Positions 1 through 10,891 of a stretch of 64,000 nt of DNA are shown here, piece after piece. The stretch spans positions 29,339,840 to 29,403,839 of the forward strand of contig OZ005602.1 in assembly GCA_963930655.1 (NCBI GenBank), read 5' to 3'. Source of the DNA: Myrica gale (lineage: Eukaryota; Streptophyta; Magnoliopsida; Fagales; Myricaceae). A program made the translations under genes and the position numbers. How positions within the stretch are numbered: the first letter of the stretch is position 1; every line of letters begins with the position of its first letter. The notes under the pieces are model-generated. The model was not told where the DNA came from. It did not search any database and saw nothing but the letters and a program-made list of their open reading frames with translations.

Positions 1-319
1 TGGTTATTTGCATTAGGATACCCTTACCACTTAGTTTTGGCTTCACAAATCTTTTCATGCATATCAGTTCTTTCGTTATTGTGTTGGGCTCTAACTCTTA
101 TTTTTTGAGTAGCCTTCAAGCCTTGACAGAGCTTTCCCATTGATCCTTACATCCATTTTTTACTTGAGAAAGGGGTGACTTTTCCTTAATTCTCCTACAT
201 GCATGAGTTGGTGTAATCTGGTCTTATTTTCAATAACTGCTTGTGTGAAGTTAACCATTTTCATGGACTCAAATCTTTGCACTAGCTTCCTGACCTTTTT
301 AGTGGCTTCATTTTGCTAG

Positions 320-3300
320 CCAATGCCTGGGAGGAGGAGGATGAAGTTGTTCTTGTCACTTGTCGTCTTGAGAATCCAGATCTGGACATGGTCAGCGGTT
401 CTGTCAAAGAAAAGCTTGAAAACGTCTGCAACGAGCTGTGGGACCGATTTTTCTCACTTAACCAAAATGCAAAGCTCAATACCTGCCCAATTTTTTCTGA
501 CAGTTACTTTTTCGTTTCAGTTATGAGATGAGATTCAACATGAAAACTGGTCTAGCTTCTCAGAAGAAGTTATCAGCGCCTGCTGTAGATTTTCCTAGGG
601 TGAATGAAAGCTACACTGGCAGGTATCCATCAACTTTCGGTGGTGGGGATTCTTTGGTTATAATTGTTGGTAGATCCGTTCAAGATTGCAAACTGCTGGT
701 TTCTGGCAGCAGCTGAGAGGCCATATTTATGCGATCTTCTGTTTTCTTGAATATGGTCTGGAACTCGTTTTTGTCTTGCCCCCTCCTGTCTTCATTTTGC
801 TCCCAGCCATGCTTTACTTCATTATTTTCTCTTGCGTGTCAAATAACTATAACTAAATTCTTCTTCTTTATTCCATCATTTGCTTTTACTAATTGGTTTT
901 TGGGTAATCAGGAGGCAAAGATATGTATATGGAACCATACATGACAGTATTGCAAAAGTCACAGGGATTATCAAATTTGACCTGCATGCTGAACCAGAGA
1001 CTGGAAAAACAAAGCTAGAAGTGGGAGGAAATGTTCAAGGCATCTATGACTTGGGACCTGACAGATTTGGTTCTGAGGCTTGTTTTGTCCCTCATGTGCC
1101 TGGTGTTACTTCTGAAGAAGACGATGGCTACTTGATATGTTTTGTACACGACGAGAACTCTGGGTATTGTTTTCTCATGCAATCAACACATTTATATCCT
1201 TTTGGTAAAATTTATGCACATATTGGTGATTATTGGTGAGGGATAGAACTGTATTCAAGCCATCCTTTTGGTAGAATCTGTAGTGGGACTAGCTCGGGGT
1301 AATGATTCTTTACAACTTTGGCTGGTTAACTGACTTTTTGTTTGTTAAATGGAGAAAATGCAAGTCAGAACATAAATTTGAAAGGGTTACTAAGACAGTT
1401 ATTGATCACTTTGAATATTAAAAACTTGGGATCTATAGATTTAATCTCAGGGCTCCTAGTACTGAGGTTTCTAACGATTCACGAGGAATCTGAAGGCCTT
1501 GAAGTATCCAAATTCTGAAAAGCTAGGTTGATGAGAATCTTTTGAAAAAAGAGTAAACTGCTAGGCCTAAAAAAGGTGGCCATAATCACGAGTATTTTGG
1601 ATAAGCAAGCATTGATTCATTTGCATCCACACAAGATTCTGTAATGCTTTTTCATACACCATGGTTAGCTCCATTCTACAAATCAACGCAGCTGGAAACT
1701 AATAGAGCCCTAATAGAAGCAATGTTAACTAATGATGTCAAGAATCACCACAACCCTGGAGCCGATCAATCCTGCAAAAGTCACCGAGGGGAGTGCCCTC
1801 AGATCAAGTCTCTGACGGCCAAGTTAGATCTCAAGGAGATGTTTTAGTGTTTAGAGAAGGGAATTAAGCATAAGAAAATAAGAAGGAGAATATCTGGCTA
1901 TTTACATGTGGGGGGTTAGAGTTCCAAAGGGAGTCTAAAGGTATGGGCTTCAGAACTTCTTATCTTACCTGGAGTCCTGAAGTCTCTAAGATCCTTATCT
2001 TGTCAGGAGTCTTGTTGTAGAGTTGTATTAGGAGAGTGTTGCCGGTCATTCGAATTGTCATGAGGAGTCTTCAAATTGCTTAGACTTCTACGTGAGATCG
2101 GATACCAGATTCCTATGCGAGGTTGGATACTTGGGGTTATCCAACTGGCTAATAGGCCCGAGCCGAGTGGTCTGGTCTGAGGAGGGTCGAGTATTTCATG
2201 GCCCTTCATTAACGATTGGTTTTTTTGATGAAATTAAGCTCCTGAATCTTTGTTTAGACAGTTTGCAGCAATATTGTTTCAAAAACACCAGTTGCATTGT
2301 AAATCAGAAGTGAGCTGATAATAGTATGTCTAACCTAAATGGATATCTAAAAGAGGTATGTTATCCTTCTTTTTCTTATGTTATTTGTGTCATTCTACAT
2401 TATCTAATTCCAAAAACAAGCGTGTGAACATTGCTAATGATAATTTGGAAGACTGCAAAGTAATAATATAGTCGTCTGTGTATAAGTTTTAGAATGGTTA
2501 TCAACTACTACTATATGAAGCAGATTTAAAGTTTTTCTTGATGATGACTATACAATCTCAAATGTGATATATATTTATGCAGGAAATCAGCAGTGCATGT
2601 AATTGATGCAAAAACAATGTCAGCTGATCCTGTCGCAGTCGTCGAGGTGCCCCACAGGGTTCCATATGGGTTCCATGCCTTCTTTGTGACAGAGGTAGTG
2701 TCACAACCATTGCTTCTGGTTTGATTGCTTTCTTACATTTTTGTCTCTCTGGAGTTGAAACTAGCTTCATGGTCAAATTTCATGTAGGGTTTAATAAAAT
2801 AAAATCATAGGAAAACAAAATTGAGATAGAAAAAACAAAGTGAATGGAGGTCACAGGCAGTAGGATTACAATCGAGGAAGCATTGGAGAATGATAGAGAA
2901 GAGACTATCAATTATGATAAGTTTTTGCCGGGATACGAATGAAAGGTAAATGGCTCAACTGTAGTGGGTGGCAGAAAAGAAATAGAGAGGCGTATCTGGG
3001 ATGTAATATGGTCAATAAGCTGCTGTTGGAATTACCCAGGTTTAGAAACCAAATGTCACACTGCAGGCTACCATACGCTCTCCATGAGAAGGAGTAGGAA
3101 ATTGGAGTATCCCTTTTTTTTCTTTTAAATCAGAACAAGGAAGATATTTCATTACCAATTTGCAACAAATAATACATCAAGGGGGATCCGATTGCTCATA
3201 CTACCAAGTCAGTTTTTTTAGTTGCTCAGCAATTGAGGTTAGCCTTTAGAAATAATTATGGAGGCAACTAAATGGTACACTAAGTTATTGGACCTCTGTT

Positions 3301-5641
3301 CACATGAACTACTTTCCATTTCTGCACTCCTTAAGGCATTCGTTAATAGCGGCCACTGTATCGTGAACTCTCCATTATGTTCTTTTAGGGAATTGTTGTA
3401 TGGCATTAACCGTTTGGAAATAGTCACCTTCTAAGATTATATTCGAGCAACCCAACTTGCATGCCTTCTTAATTCCTACCATTGGAGCTTCTACTTCTCC
3501 TTCCAGTGGACCACTCAGCTCTATTTTTTCCACCGCAATACCGATGCTATCCCCCAAGTCATTCCTCACTATCGCAGCCGCTACTGAGAAGTCCTCTCGC
3601 ACTGCCACATCTACATTGACCTTGGCAGCATCAACCGGGAAAGGAGGATGGGGGGTTCCATGACCGGAGTTCCAACTCCTTCTTGGACATCCAAGCATGC
3701 ATGTGTTCCTCACCAAGCCTCCTAACTTTCCTCGCCAATAGGTGCACATCACACTGACCTCTGTTGTGGACAATGTTGTTTCGTGATATCCATAGCATGT
3801 CGATGGCGTTTGCTGCAAAAATTAGAAAATGTTGTTGTTCTTCAAGTGGTATGCCCAGCTTTTGGTACGTTGAATAATCCGTGATACCCAATCCGCAACT
3901 GAACCGTGGCTGAAGACAGTGATATCTATGGAACATGGAGATTCCCTCCACAAAATCCTAATCACAGAGCAGTCCACTAGGATGTGGTTGGTAGTCTCCA
4001 CAGCGCCCTCACATAATTCACACTGTACATTTGTCCCCCTCCTGCGCTCCAATTCTCTTAGCAATTTTTCTCCTTGTTGGCCAAAGATCACACACCACCT
4101 TCCAAAGCAACAATTTCAGATGCTCATGCATTTTGCGCTTCCACAAATCTCTCCAGGTTGCTGCTTCAAGGGGGTTAGTCGTGCTGGTTCTCCTTTGAGC
4201 AAGTTCCTTTTGCACAGATTTAACCTAGAAGTTCCCCTTATTTTCCAATGCCCAAATTAGCTCATCCTTCCTCTCTTCAATTGGAATTTTTAACTTGAGT
4301 ATCTGATCCGCTGAGTGTCTTGTGAACAAGTTCCAAGGTGTTTGGCTATAGCTGGAAGTTTTTTCAGTTCTAGGAGCTCAAAATAGGGGTCACAACTTGT
4401 CTGCCAAAATTCTTGCTGAAATGGAACGAGGACTTCCCCAGGTTAATTTTCTGTCTGGACACCTCCATATATTTTTGGAAGCAATTGTTAGTGGATCTAT
4501 CATTTTTTACTGTTGCTTTTGCAAAAAAGAAGTAAGTCATCGGAAAAGAGAGATGGCTGATCACCGGCATATTCCTTCCTAATTTAATCCCTTTTTGTCT
4601 TCCACATCGTTCCTCTCTGATAAAACCTCCGAACATAAGATAAAGAGGATGGTGACAGGGAGCAGCCTTGACGGAGTCCTCTGGTGGGAATGATATTGTC
4701 GTATGGGCTGCCATTGATAAGAATGGTGAAACTAGAAGTAGTGATGCACTGAGCCACCAATTGAATCCATCTACTGTTGAAACCCATATTTTCCAACACT
4801 TTCTCCACGAAGCACCACTCCACTTTATCATAGGCTTTTTCCAAATCTGCCTTTATGGACATCCATCCATTCTTTCCCCATTTATGGTTCATCCCTTGAA
4901 AAATCTCTTATGCCACTATAATTGTCCCGGATCATTCTCCCAGGCACAAAAGCGAGCTGGAAAGGGGACACCAATTTCAGCAAAATAGTTTTCAATCTCT
5001 CCTATAGGATCTTAGAGATCAACTTGTAAATCACGTTGCAGAGGCTAATCAATCGAAAATTGGGTTACTTGCTCCGAGCTCTCGACTTCGGGTATTAAAG
5101 TGATGTTGGTTTTGTTCATCTCTGGCAGCATCAGGCCCTTCTCAAAAACTTCTTTGACAGTTCTGATCACATCACTTCCCATTATCTCCCAAAAAACCCT
5201 GTAAAACAACACTGTAAACCCATCGGGTTCAGACGCCTTCTCCGGGCTCATTTTATGGAGGGTGCTTGTAATTTCGTCTTCATCCAGTATCCTCGACATA
5301 AATTAGTTATCTTCCTCCATTACCATCTTGTCTATCACTCCTTCCAGAGCGTTCGGGATACTCAGGTTTGCACTCGAATACAACTTCGAGTAGAAATTCA
5401 GCAACTCCTCCCCAGTCCTTTCCTTCCTGATATAATTGGAATATCTCATTTATTCTACTGTTGAATCAACTATTTTGTGATCTAGATGGATGCACTGTCA
5501 TACTGTTTATAGTTTGTCTTATTACACTTTAGATTGTGATTGTTTTTGTAACTTTTTTTCTATTTGTTCTTAGTTTAGAGATTCTCATTTATATTCATGG
5601 TTTTCATACAGGACCAACTTCAAGACCAGGCAAAACACTGA
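320..5641 (+). CDS. CCD1: Carotenoid 9,10(9',10')-cleavage dioxygenase (CCD1-type), 3' part only
   Basis: Five coding exons in consistent phase: 320-437, 521-622, 912-1163, 2583-2694 and a 30-base last exon 5612-5641 (nine codons plus TGA). All introns are GT-AG. Readable blocks include [48 protein letters not shown] and SEEDDGYL, then [12 protein letters not shown] followed by DQLQDQAKH at the C terminus. These match the C-terminal beta-propeller part of plant CCD1. The His in YGFHAFF corresponds to the last of the four iron-binding histidines of the RPE65/CCD family. CCD1 enzymes are cytosolic and cleave carotenoids and apocarotenoids into volatiles such as ionones. The gene starts upstream of the window; 1-319 reads as intron. 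The last intron is 2.9 kb because an antisense LINE sits in it. Several normally conserved positions differ ([17 protein letters not shown]), so this may be a diverging paralogue, but the visible frame is open. Confidence 0.88.
3100..5447 (-). mobile_element. L1-type LINE, 5'-truncated and decayed, in the CCD1 last intron
   Basis: Antisense fragments of one non-LTR retrotransposon ORF2 run from high to low coordinate. Reverse transcriptase lies at about 5299-4370 ([13 protein letters not shown], then [15 protein letters not shown]). A zf-RVT type zinc-knuckle segment lies at 4215-3950 ([19 protein letters not shown], then [18 protein letters not shown]). An RNase H-like domain lies at 3700-3375 (VNVDVAV near its start, then [18 protein letters not shown]). 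Frames change several times, so it is dead. The poly(A) end appears as the T-run after 3113. AATTGGAGTATCCC at 3100-3113 and AATTGGAATATCTC at 5434-5447 look like a slightly diverged target-site duplication (12 of 14 identical), which bounds the element to about 3114-5433. Confidence 0.85.
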
Positions 5642-5945
5642 TTATCTATCTGAAGAAAGAAGAAAAAAAAGTATCTTCTCCATTAGAAGTTTGCTTTCCT
5701 TATGTTATGGCCGTATTTTCTAATTCAGATGGTACCAAAGCGTCACGGGTCGCAAGTCCCACAATTTCTTGTCTTCCCAATCCTGAAAGAATGCAAGGGA
5801 ATCCAATATTTGATACCTGGGAAGCTATTTGGCTGACTTTTGTCATTCTGCTTGAAGAATCTCAAAAAATTTCTTAATTCCTTGTCGCTGCAACTATGTT
5901 TGGTTTTGAGGATCTGAAAGTATGCATTTCACACGAATGATTATT
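5642..5945. other. CCD1 3' UTR and flank
   Basis: This stretch follows the CCD1 stop codon. An open frame at 5536-5877 runs across the last exon in a different frame and shows no recognisable domain. I see only untranslated sequence here. Confidence 0.4.
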
Positions 5946-6800
5946 ATTATTTTTAATAAGTAAATTGTTTCATTGTAATGGAATCCACAGTACAAGATAC
6001 AATAAAGATCAAGAAATTATAGGCCCAAGCAAATCTAAGCTGTAAAGAAAAACTAGTGGGATTCAAAAGGAACCAGAAAACCACAAATGCTTCATGTTAG
6101 GCAGAGAGAACAGGTGGCAAGAAATGATAGACTATAGCTACCGGAACCATTTAAGTGCTAGTAACTGAGAACTAAGGCAACGACAGCCTAGGGGCGACCC
6201 AACAAAGCCCATAAAGGAGCCAGCAAAGCCAAGTGGCCGGAAAAGCCCCTCGAGGGCTAAACAACGAAAGTAAAGACAAGGCTTCCCAACAGGCCAAAAT
6301 AAACAAAACAACAAAAAAGGAAAAACATTGCGCTCAGAGGCAGGAAAAGTTGCAAAACATGGCCTGAGGCACCAAGCTATGGTGGTGCGTGGAAGTCAAG
6401 TGTGGCCAAAAAATTCTAGACTGGAGCAGATTATGACGACCCGAGGTGTTGGATCTGTCTAGAGGAGTGGTTCCTCGAAAGATTGCCAAAAAATGCTCGT
6501 GTAAGGAGAAATGCTCTTGCAAGACGGGAGCGCATAGATGACTGGCCGGAGGAGCTGAGACTGATGAGCTATGGCGTGGTCTCCAGGGATCAACAATAGC
6601 ACCTTCTTCGAGCAAAAACCGACAAAACGAAACAACTGGCAAGTAAAAATGACTGATTCCAGCCACAAGAGGGGACTGTGACGGGAAAGGAGAGAAGAGG
6701 TCGCCGAAATCCGAAGAAAAGGGAGAGGTTAGGCGGGTGATTCGAGGGTGTGCTAGAGACAAGGTGGAGCCTATCTCTCTAACATATTCTTTTGGTCAAA
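5946..6800 (-). mobile_element. Probable poly(A)-tailed retroposon, antisense, non-coding
   Basis: On the minus strand the sequence ends in AAACAATTTACTTATT followed by an A-rich run (plus-strand 5940-5970). That resembles the tail of the LINE piece in the CESA3 intron. The body is GC-richer than its flanks and holds a 142-codon minus-strand ORF (6334-6762) without recognisable domains. A LINE 3' region or non-autonomous derivative is most likely. I could not define a clean target-site duplication. Confidence 0.4.
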
Positions 6801-7125
6801 GTCACGTAAATGATTCGTATGTAAAAGGATAGTTTCGAGAAGGAAGGTCCTCAAGTACACTCTACTCAGCCTCACGCCGGAATAAAGCAGTACAAACGGG
6901 GATCTTTGAGGGTGAAAATTTTGGATATTGGGGTTTAAAAAATATTATAAAGTAAAGATATGTTATAAGAGTTGGTGAAAATGTGAAGATAAAGAATGTT
7001 TTTAATAAATATTATAATAATAAAAAATTATGTGATGAATTTTTTATTATTAAATCTAAATTTTTGGGCCCAAATTGTTGGGGCTCAAACAAGACCAACA
7101 TTGGATGAGGTTTATGTATGAAAAA

Positions 7126-7477
7126 GAGAAATGCTACACGATCGTCTGGGGTTCTGTTGAGATTCGTCTCTCTGACGTGGACTTATTTTTTTATTAGAAA
7201 CTTAAGACTGGTTATCTTTTATGTCAAAACCGGTTCATCTTACATTCTCTCTCTCATATTAAAAATTCAAACTAAAGAAAGTAAGCGTGTTCATCTCACA
7301 TTCTCTCTCCATTTTCATTCTCACCTCCCCCTTTCTTTCTCTCGCTCAAAACTTTCCCCTCCCCTCCCTTCCTTTCCCACGATGCTCTCTCCCCATCAAG
7401 CTCTACCTCCGCCACTACCAAGCACTACGGCAGCCCACCACCTCAGCAGAATGCCAGACGATCGTGTAGCATTTCTC
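7126..7477. mobile_element. MITE-like element with terminal inverted repeats
   Basis: GAGAAATGCTACACGATCGT (7126-7145) and its continuation reappear inverted, ending at 7477. The match is perfect over 24 bases and imperfect for about 7 more. The interior is CT-rich and non-coding. The first part (7205-7395) recurs inverted at 8740-8945. The outermost bases GAGAAATGCTACAC also open the repeat units at 24.7-25.8 kb, which suggests one family or related families of DNA transposon derivatives. I did not see a target-site duplication. Confidence 0.6.
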
Positions 7478-7560
7478 CCTCCCCACCAAGCTCTACCTCT
7501 GTCCACCATCCGGCCGAACGCCACCCACACCACCACCATTCTTTGAGGGGGCTCAAACAG

Positions 7561-7716
7561 CGAAAGTAATGAACGCACCGGAGAGAGTGAGCTTGTTTTC
7601 GTTGGGTCTTTAAAGAAATTAAACAGAGACGGAAACAGCGAAAGCAATGAACGCACCGGAGAGAGTGAGCTTGTTTTCGTTGGGTCTTTAAAGAGATTAA
7701 ACAGAGACGGAAACCG
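7561..7716. repeat. 78-bp tandem duplication
   Basis: Two head-to-tail copies (7561-7638 and 7639-7716) differ at only about two positions. Each holds GAACGCACCGGAGAGAGTGA. The repeat creates a duplicated peptide in minus-strand frames, but I recognise no protein. Confidence 0.8.
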
Positions 7717-8364
7717 GCCACCCAAAACCCCCATTTTTCAGGTAAATGATTTTGACAAAGTAGGATTAATTCAGCGAAGCATAATTCCCTCAGTTTGGGC
7801 GCAGTGGAAATTGAACCAAGCAAGAACATTGGACATTCAGCTCGTGTATTTAAGCACTTGACTTGTTGATCTTTTGGTTTAGAGGTCAAAAACCGGATAG
7901 AAGAATCAATGCACTATGTTCTGTGTTATTTACCATTATGCTAAGTAAAATGAACTTCGTGTTAGGCTGTTATAACATAAATAAGTGTATTTATATTTGT
8001 ACATGACAAAGAAATCAACAATATTGTTCTTTATTCTGTATAGTAGCTCGAAGTTTGCTGCTCATTCGAGGTACTAAGCAGATTTGAATAGATTTGAGGT
8101 TTGTTTTCACTAGTATCGGTTTGGAACTTGGTGCTCAGAGAAGTGAGAACTTAGTTCTTGATCATTCCCTGGTTGGTGGCAGAAGAAAGTTCTCCCTAGT
8201 TGACGCATTACTTCTATTGTCCAACCAAATTACTACCAGAATAATAAAAGAAAAAGAAACGGTCTACATTGCAAAAATATGAAAAGATCACATTATGTGT
8301 AGCTTCATGGATTTTGTACCCTCCTGCTCTGCTCTTTCAGCTAACTGTTTGTTGCTTATGGTAG

Positions 8365-8623
8365 GACGAATTTGATGAAGCTTCGTTCCGATTACAAAGA
8401 TGCTTTTGTCGAAAAGCATGGAGTCAAGTTGGGACTTATGTCAGGATTTGTGAAAGTATGTGATCTGTTATACATGTTTAATTGCTAATCTATTTCATGG
8501 ATAACCTGTAGGCAGCATGTGCTTGTAGCTTTATTTTTATGTATCTATAACCAACCAAAAATATTACTTAGATGTATTTTCTTTATTCTTCTCCTATTTC
8601 AAGCTGCTGTCAGTGGGCTCCAA
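8365..8623 (+). pseudogene. Captured fragment of 2-oxoglutarate dehydrogenase E2 (DLST) gene
   Basis: Exon 8365-8455 translates in one frame to [18 protein letters not shown] and continues [12 protein letters not shown]. This is the catalytic-domain segment of dihydrolipoyl succinyltransferase (E2 of 2-oxoglutarate dehydrogenase, mitochondrial TCA cycle). It is preceded by an acceptor (GGTAG) and followed by a donor (GTATGT). After a 147-base intron the next family block AAVSGLQ follows at 8603-8623, then homology stops. The base before that second block reads CAA rather than CAG, so the acceptor is lost. No other DLST exons are visible nearby. It is therefore a genomic, intron-bearing fragment rather than a processed copy, and cannot encode the enzyme. 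Confidence 0.85.
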
Positions 8624-8739
8624 AAGAAATACTAAAAATCGAAATTATAAACGCGAAATCAAATACATGATATTCAATCTGGGTTTTACGTCGTCGAAAA
8701 AGGGGTCAGGATCGGCGTTCTGCCTCTAATGGACAACGG

Positions 8740-8945
8740 AAAAGGGAGAGAAAATGGAGGGGAGGGGAGGGGAGGGGAAAGTTTTGAGCTAGAGAAAAAA
8801 GGGAAGGTAAGAATGAAAATTGAGAGAATGTGAGATGAACACGCTTACTTGCTTTAAGTTTGATTTTTTTTTTTAATTTTGAATTTTTAATATGAGAGAG
8901 AATGTAAGATGAACAGATTTTGACATAAAAGATAACAGAACCATT
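8740..8945 (-). repeat. Inverted copy of the 7205-7395 repeat
   Basis: Read on the minus strand, this stretch follows 7205-7395 closely: TTATCTTTTATGTCAAAA, then CATCTTACATTCTCTCTC, then GTAAGCGTGTTCATCTCACA, then the CT-rich tract. It abuts the truncated end of a LINE at 8945. The pair encloses the DLST fragment. Confidence 0.7.
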
Positions 8946-9995
8946 TATGTATCCCACGCCAAAACCACGATGCAGATTGAGGTAGAGAGGCCTCAAAAAC
9001 ATTCGACAACCGTAAATATTTAGTTTTGCAAAGCGTAACCCATAAGGTATGCGGAGAGTGCACCAACTGCCAAGCGCGCTTAGATAAAAGAGCATGGTTC
9101 ATACGAGAAAGAGATCGAAATCCCAACCCTCCAACTAATTTTGAAACACAGAGAATCCCAAGATTTAAGGCAAAGATTGCGCTTTTTTTTTAGGAGAGAA
9201 GCCCCACCAAAATTTTCGCAACTCAGATTCAACAGAAGATATCCACTCCGAAGGAAAGGAAAGCGAACTCATACCAAGGGCAGGAACTGCAGTGGCCACT
9301 GCAGAGATGAGAGTCATACGACTGGCCTGCGATAACAACTTGGCTTTCGAGCCAGTAATCTTGTGCAAAATTGTGTCCTTCACGTCAGCTAGAGCCTGAG
9401 ATTTGTGACGGGGAATCATCAAATCATCAAAGGTAATCCCAAATGCTTAGCCTTCGAAGGCATCCGATTCAAACTCAGCTCATCAGAAATGGAGATAGCA
9501 AGGGCGGTATTAATATTACGGCTAAAATGCACAGAAGATTTCACACGGCTCAAAAACTGTCCAGACCAACGCATGTAAGTATCCAGACAATAGGAGATAC
9601 AAGTTGCCGAGCCATGAGTAGCTTTCGCAAAAAGTAACAGATCATCGAAAAGGAGATGGCTGATAGTAGGAGTAGAGGAGTGAATTCTAATCCCCTTAAG
9701 CCTACCAGCTTGTTCCTCTCGCAGAAGAAGACGAGACAAAACCTCAGACGCCAAAACAAAGAGAAAGGGGGACAGAGGATCCCCTGTCGGAGCCCCCTCT
9801 GCGCTGAAAAAACACCAAACCATTCAGAATAATCGAAAATTGAGCACTCGAGAGACATTGCTCCACCAATTTAATCCAAAAAGGAGAGAAACCAAACTGC
9901 TTTAAAACCACAAGAATAAAGGACCATTCAAGCCGATCATAGGCTTTATCCATATCTCCCTTAATGCCCAACCAGCCTTGACGACCACGCTTTGC
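8946..9995 (-). mobile_element. L1-type LINE fragment (reverse transcriptase region), broken
   Basis: Minus-strand frames give, in order, GDMDKAYDRLEWSFI, then SEWFGVFSAQRGLRQG-like and GDPLSPFLFVLASEVLSR, then HLLFDDLLLFAKATHG (the usual FADD active-site motif is reduced here), KAKHLGLPLMI, ISAVATAVPALGMSS and FWWGFSPKKKAQSLP, and finally RMNHALLSKRAWQLVHSPH. This is the order of RT palm/thumb and downstream regions of plant LINE ORF2. Several frame changes make it non-functional. Both ends are cut: the low end joins a repeat at 8945, and the high end fades at about 9995. Confidence 0.85.
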
Positions 9996-10560
9996 GGATA
10001 TGACGACACTTTAGCCTTTAATAAACATTATGACTAAGCGCAGCCACGAGAGCGGACGAGGTCAAGACTCAAGCTCGCATTTTTATTTGGTTTTTTTCAA
10101 TCTATGCTTTTTAAAATATTTTATTTTATCTGCCCCTCTTTTCCTTTTTGTTTATTGTTTTGTTTGAAAGTTCATAATGGACACATGGGAAAGGAATTCC
10201 CATCACTGATATTTTTTGTGTAGTGATCTCCACTAGGAAGATCTCCCCAACGGCATGAACCTCATAACAATGCAGACTAGAAGCTCTGCTATGACGGATG
10301 CATGCGAGAATTAAGCATGTCCTGCTTGACCACATCACACATGCTATACCTTCAAATAAAAATGTCTCACTGCTGGGTCACTGGGTCAAACAAACAACAG
10401 GGACAACCTTCATACCAATAGAGGAACACCAAGAAATAGAGATTCTTAATGTTGTCAACATCTAACACTTCTAGGGTAGCACACCCTTTGTCATACACAA
10501 AGTTTTCAGCTTCGATTTTTAGAGTTCTACACAGTCATAACTATTCCTACTTAGATAAGA
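9996..10560. other. AT-rich intergenic stretch beside NF-YA 3' end
   Basis: I see no gene. A 70-codon minus-strand ORF at 10126-10338 has no recognisable features. The high-coordinate part may belong to the NF-YA 3' UTR or its terminator. Confidence 0.35.
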
Positions 10561-10699
10561 TTTAAGAACTTTCTGTTCTTTTTACAGGAGGGGTGAATGG
10601 AAGAGATACTTGTAGACTGCAGGTGATAACAGCAGCGAGTCCACTACATATGTGTCTCCCTCTTATCTCACTCCCTAGAAACACAAGTAACCGAGTTTC

Positions 10700-10720
10700 A
10701 AGCCAAGAATGAATTGCCTG
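10700..10720 (-). promoter_or_regulatory. miR169-complementary site in NF-YA 3' UTR
   Basis: The mRNA-sense (minus) strand reads CAGGCAATTCATTCTTGGCT followed by T, about 170 bases after the NF-YA stop codon. Its complement AAGCCAAGAATGAATTGCCT closely resembles miR169 (core AGCCAAGGAUGACUUGCC), with two or three mismatches or wobbles. Plant NF-YA mRNAs are established miR169 targets through a site in this position, so post-transcriptional control by miR169 is likely. Confidence 0.85.
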
Positions 10721-10891
10721 AGAAACACAACACAAGGAGGGTTTCTGCCGAAGCGGGATGGGGCGAGTGCCTTCAGGTTCACCTGCAGGAAAGGAGTCTC
10801 TCATAACATACGCAAGTAAATTACTACAACTGACAAGAAGAATTATTGAGCTGGTAGAATATTTCCAGAGGCAACCCACCTTCAGTGAATA

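Noticed and set aside
5536-5877. 113-codon plus-strand ORF after CCD1
   Set aside because: It crosses the CCD1 last exon in another frame and shows no family features.
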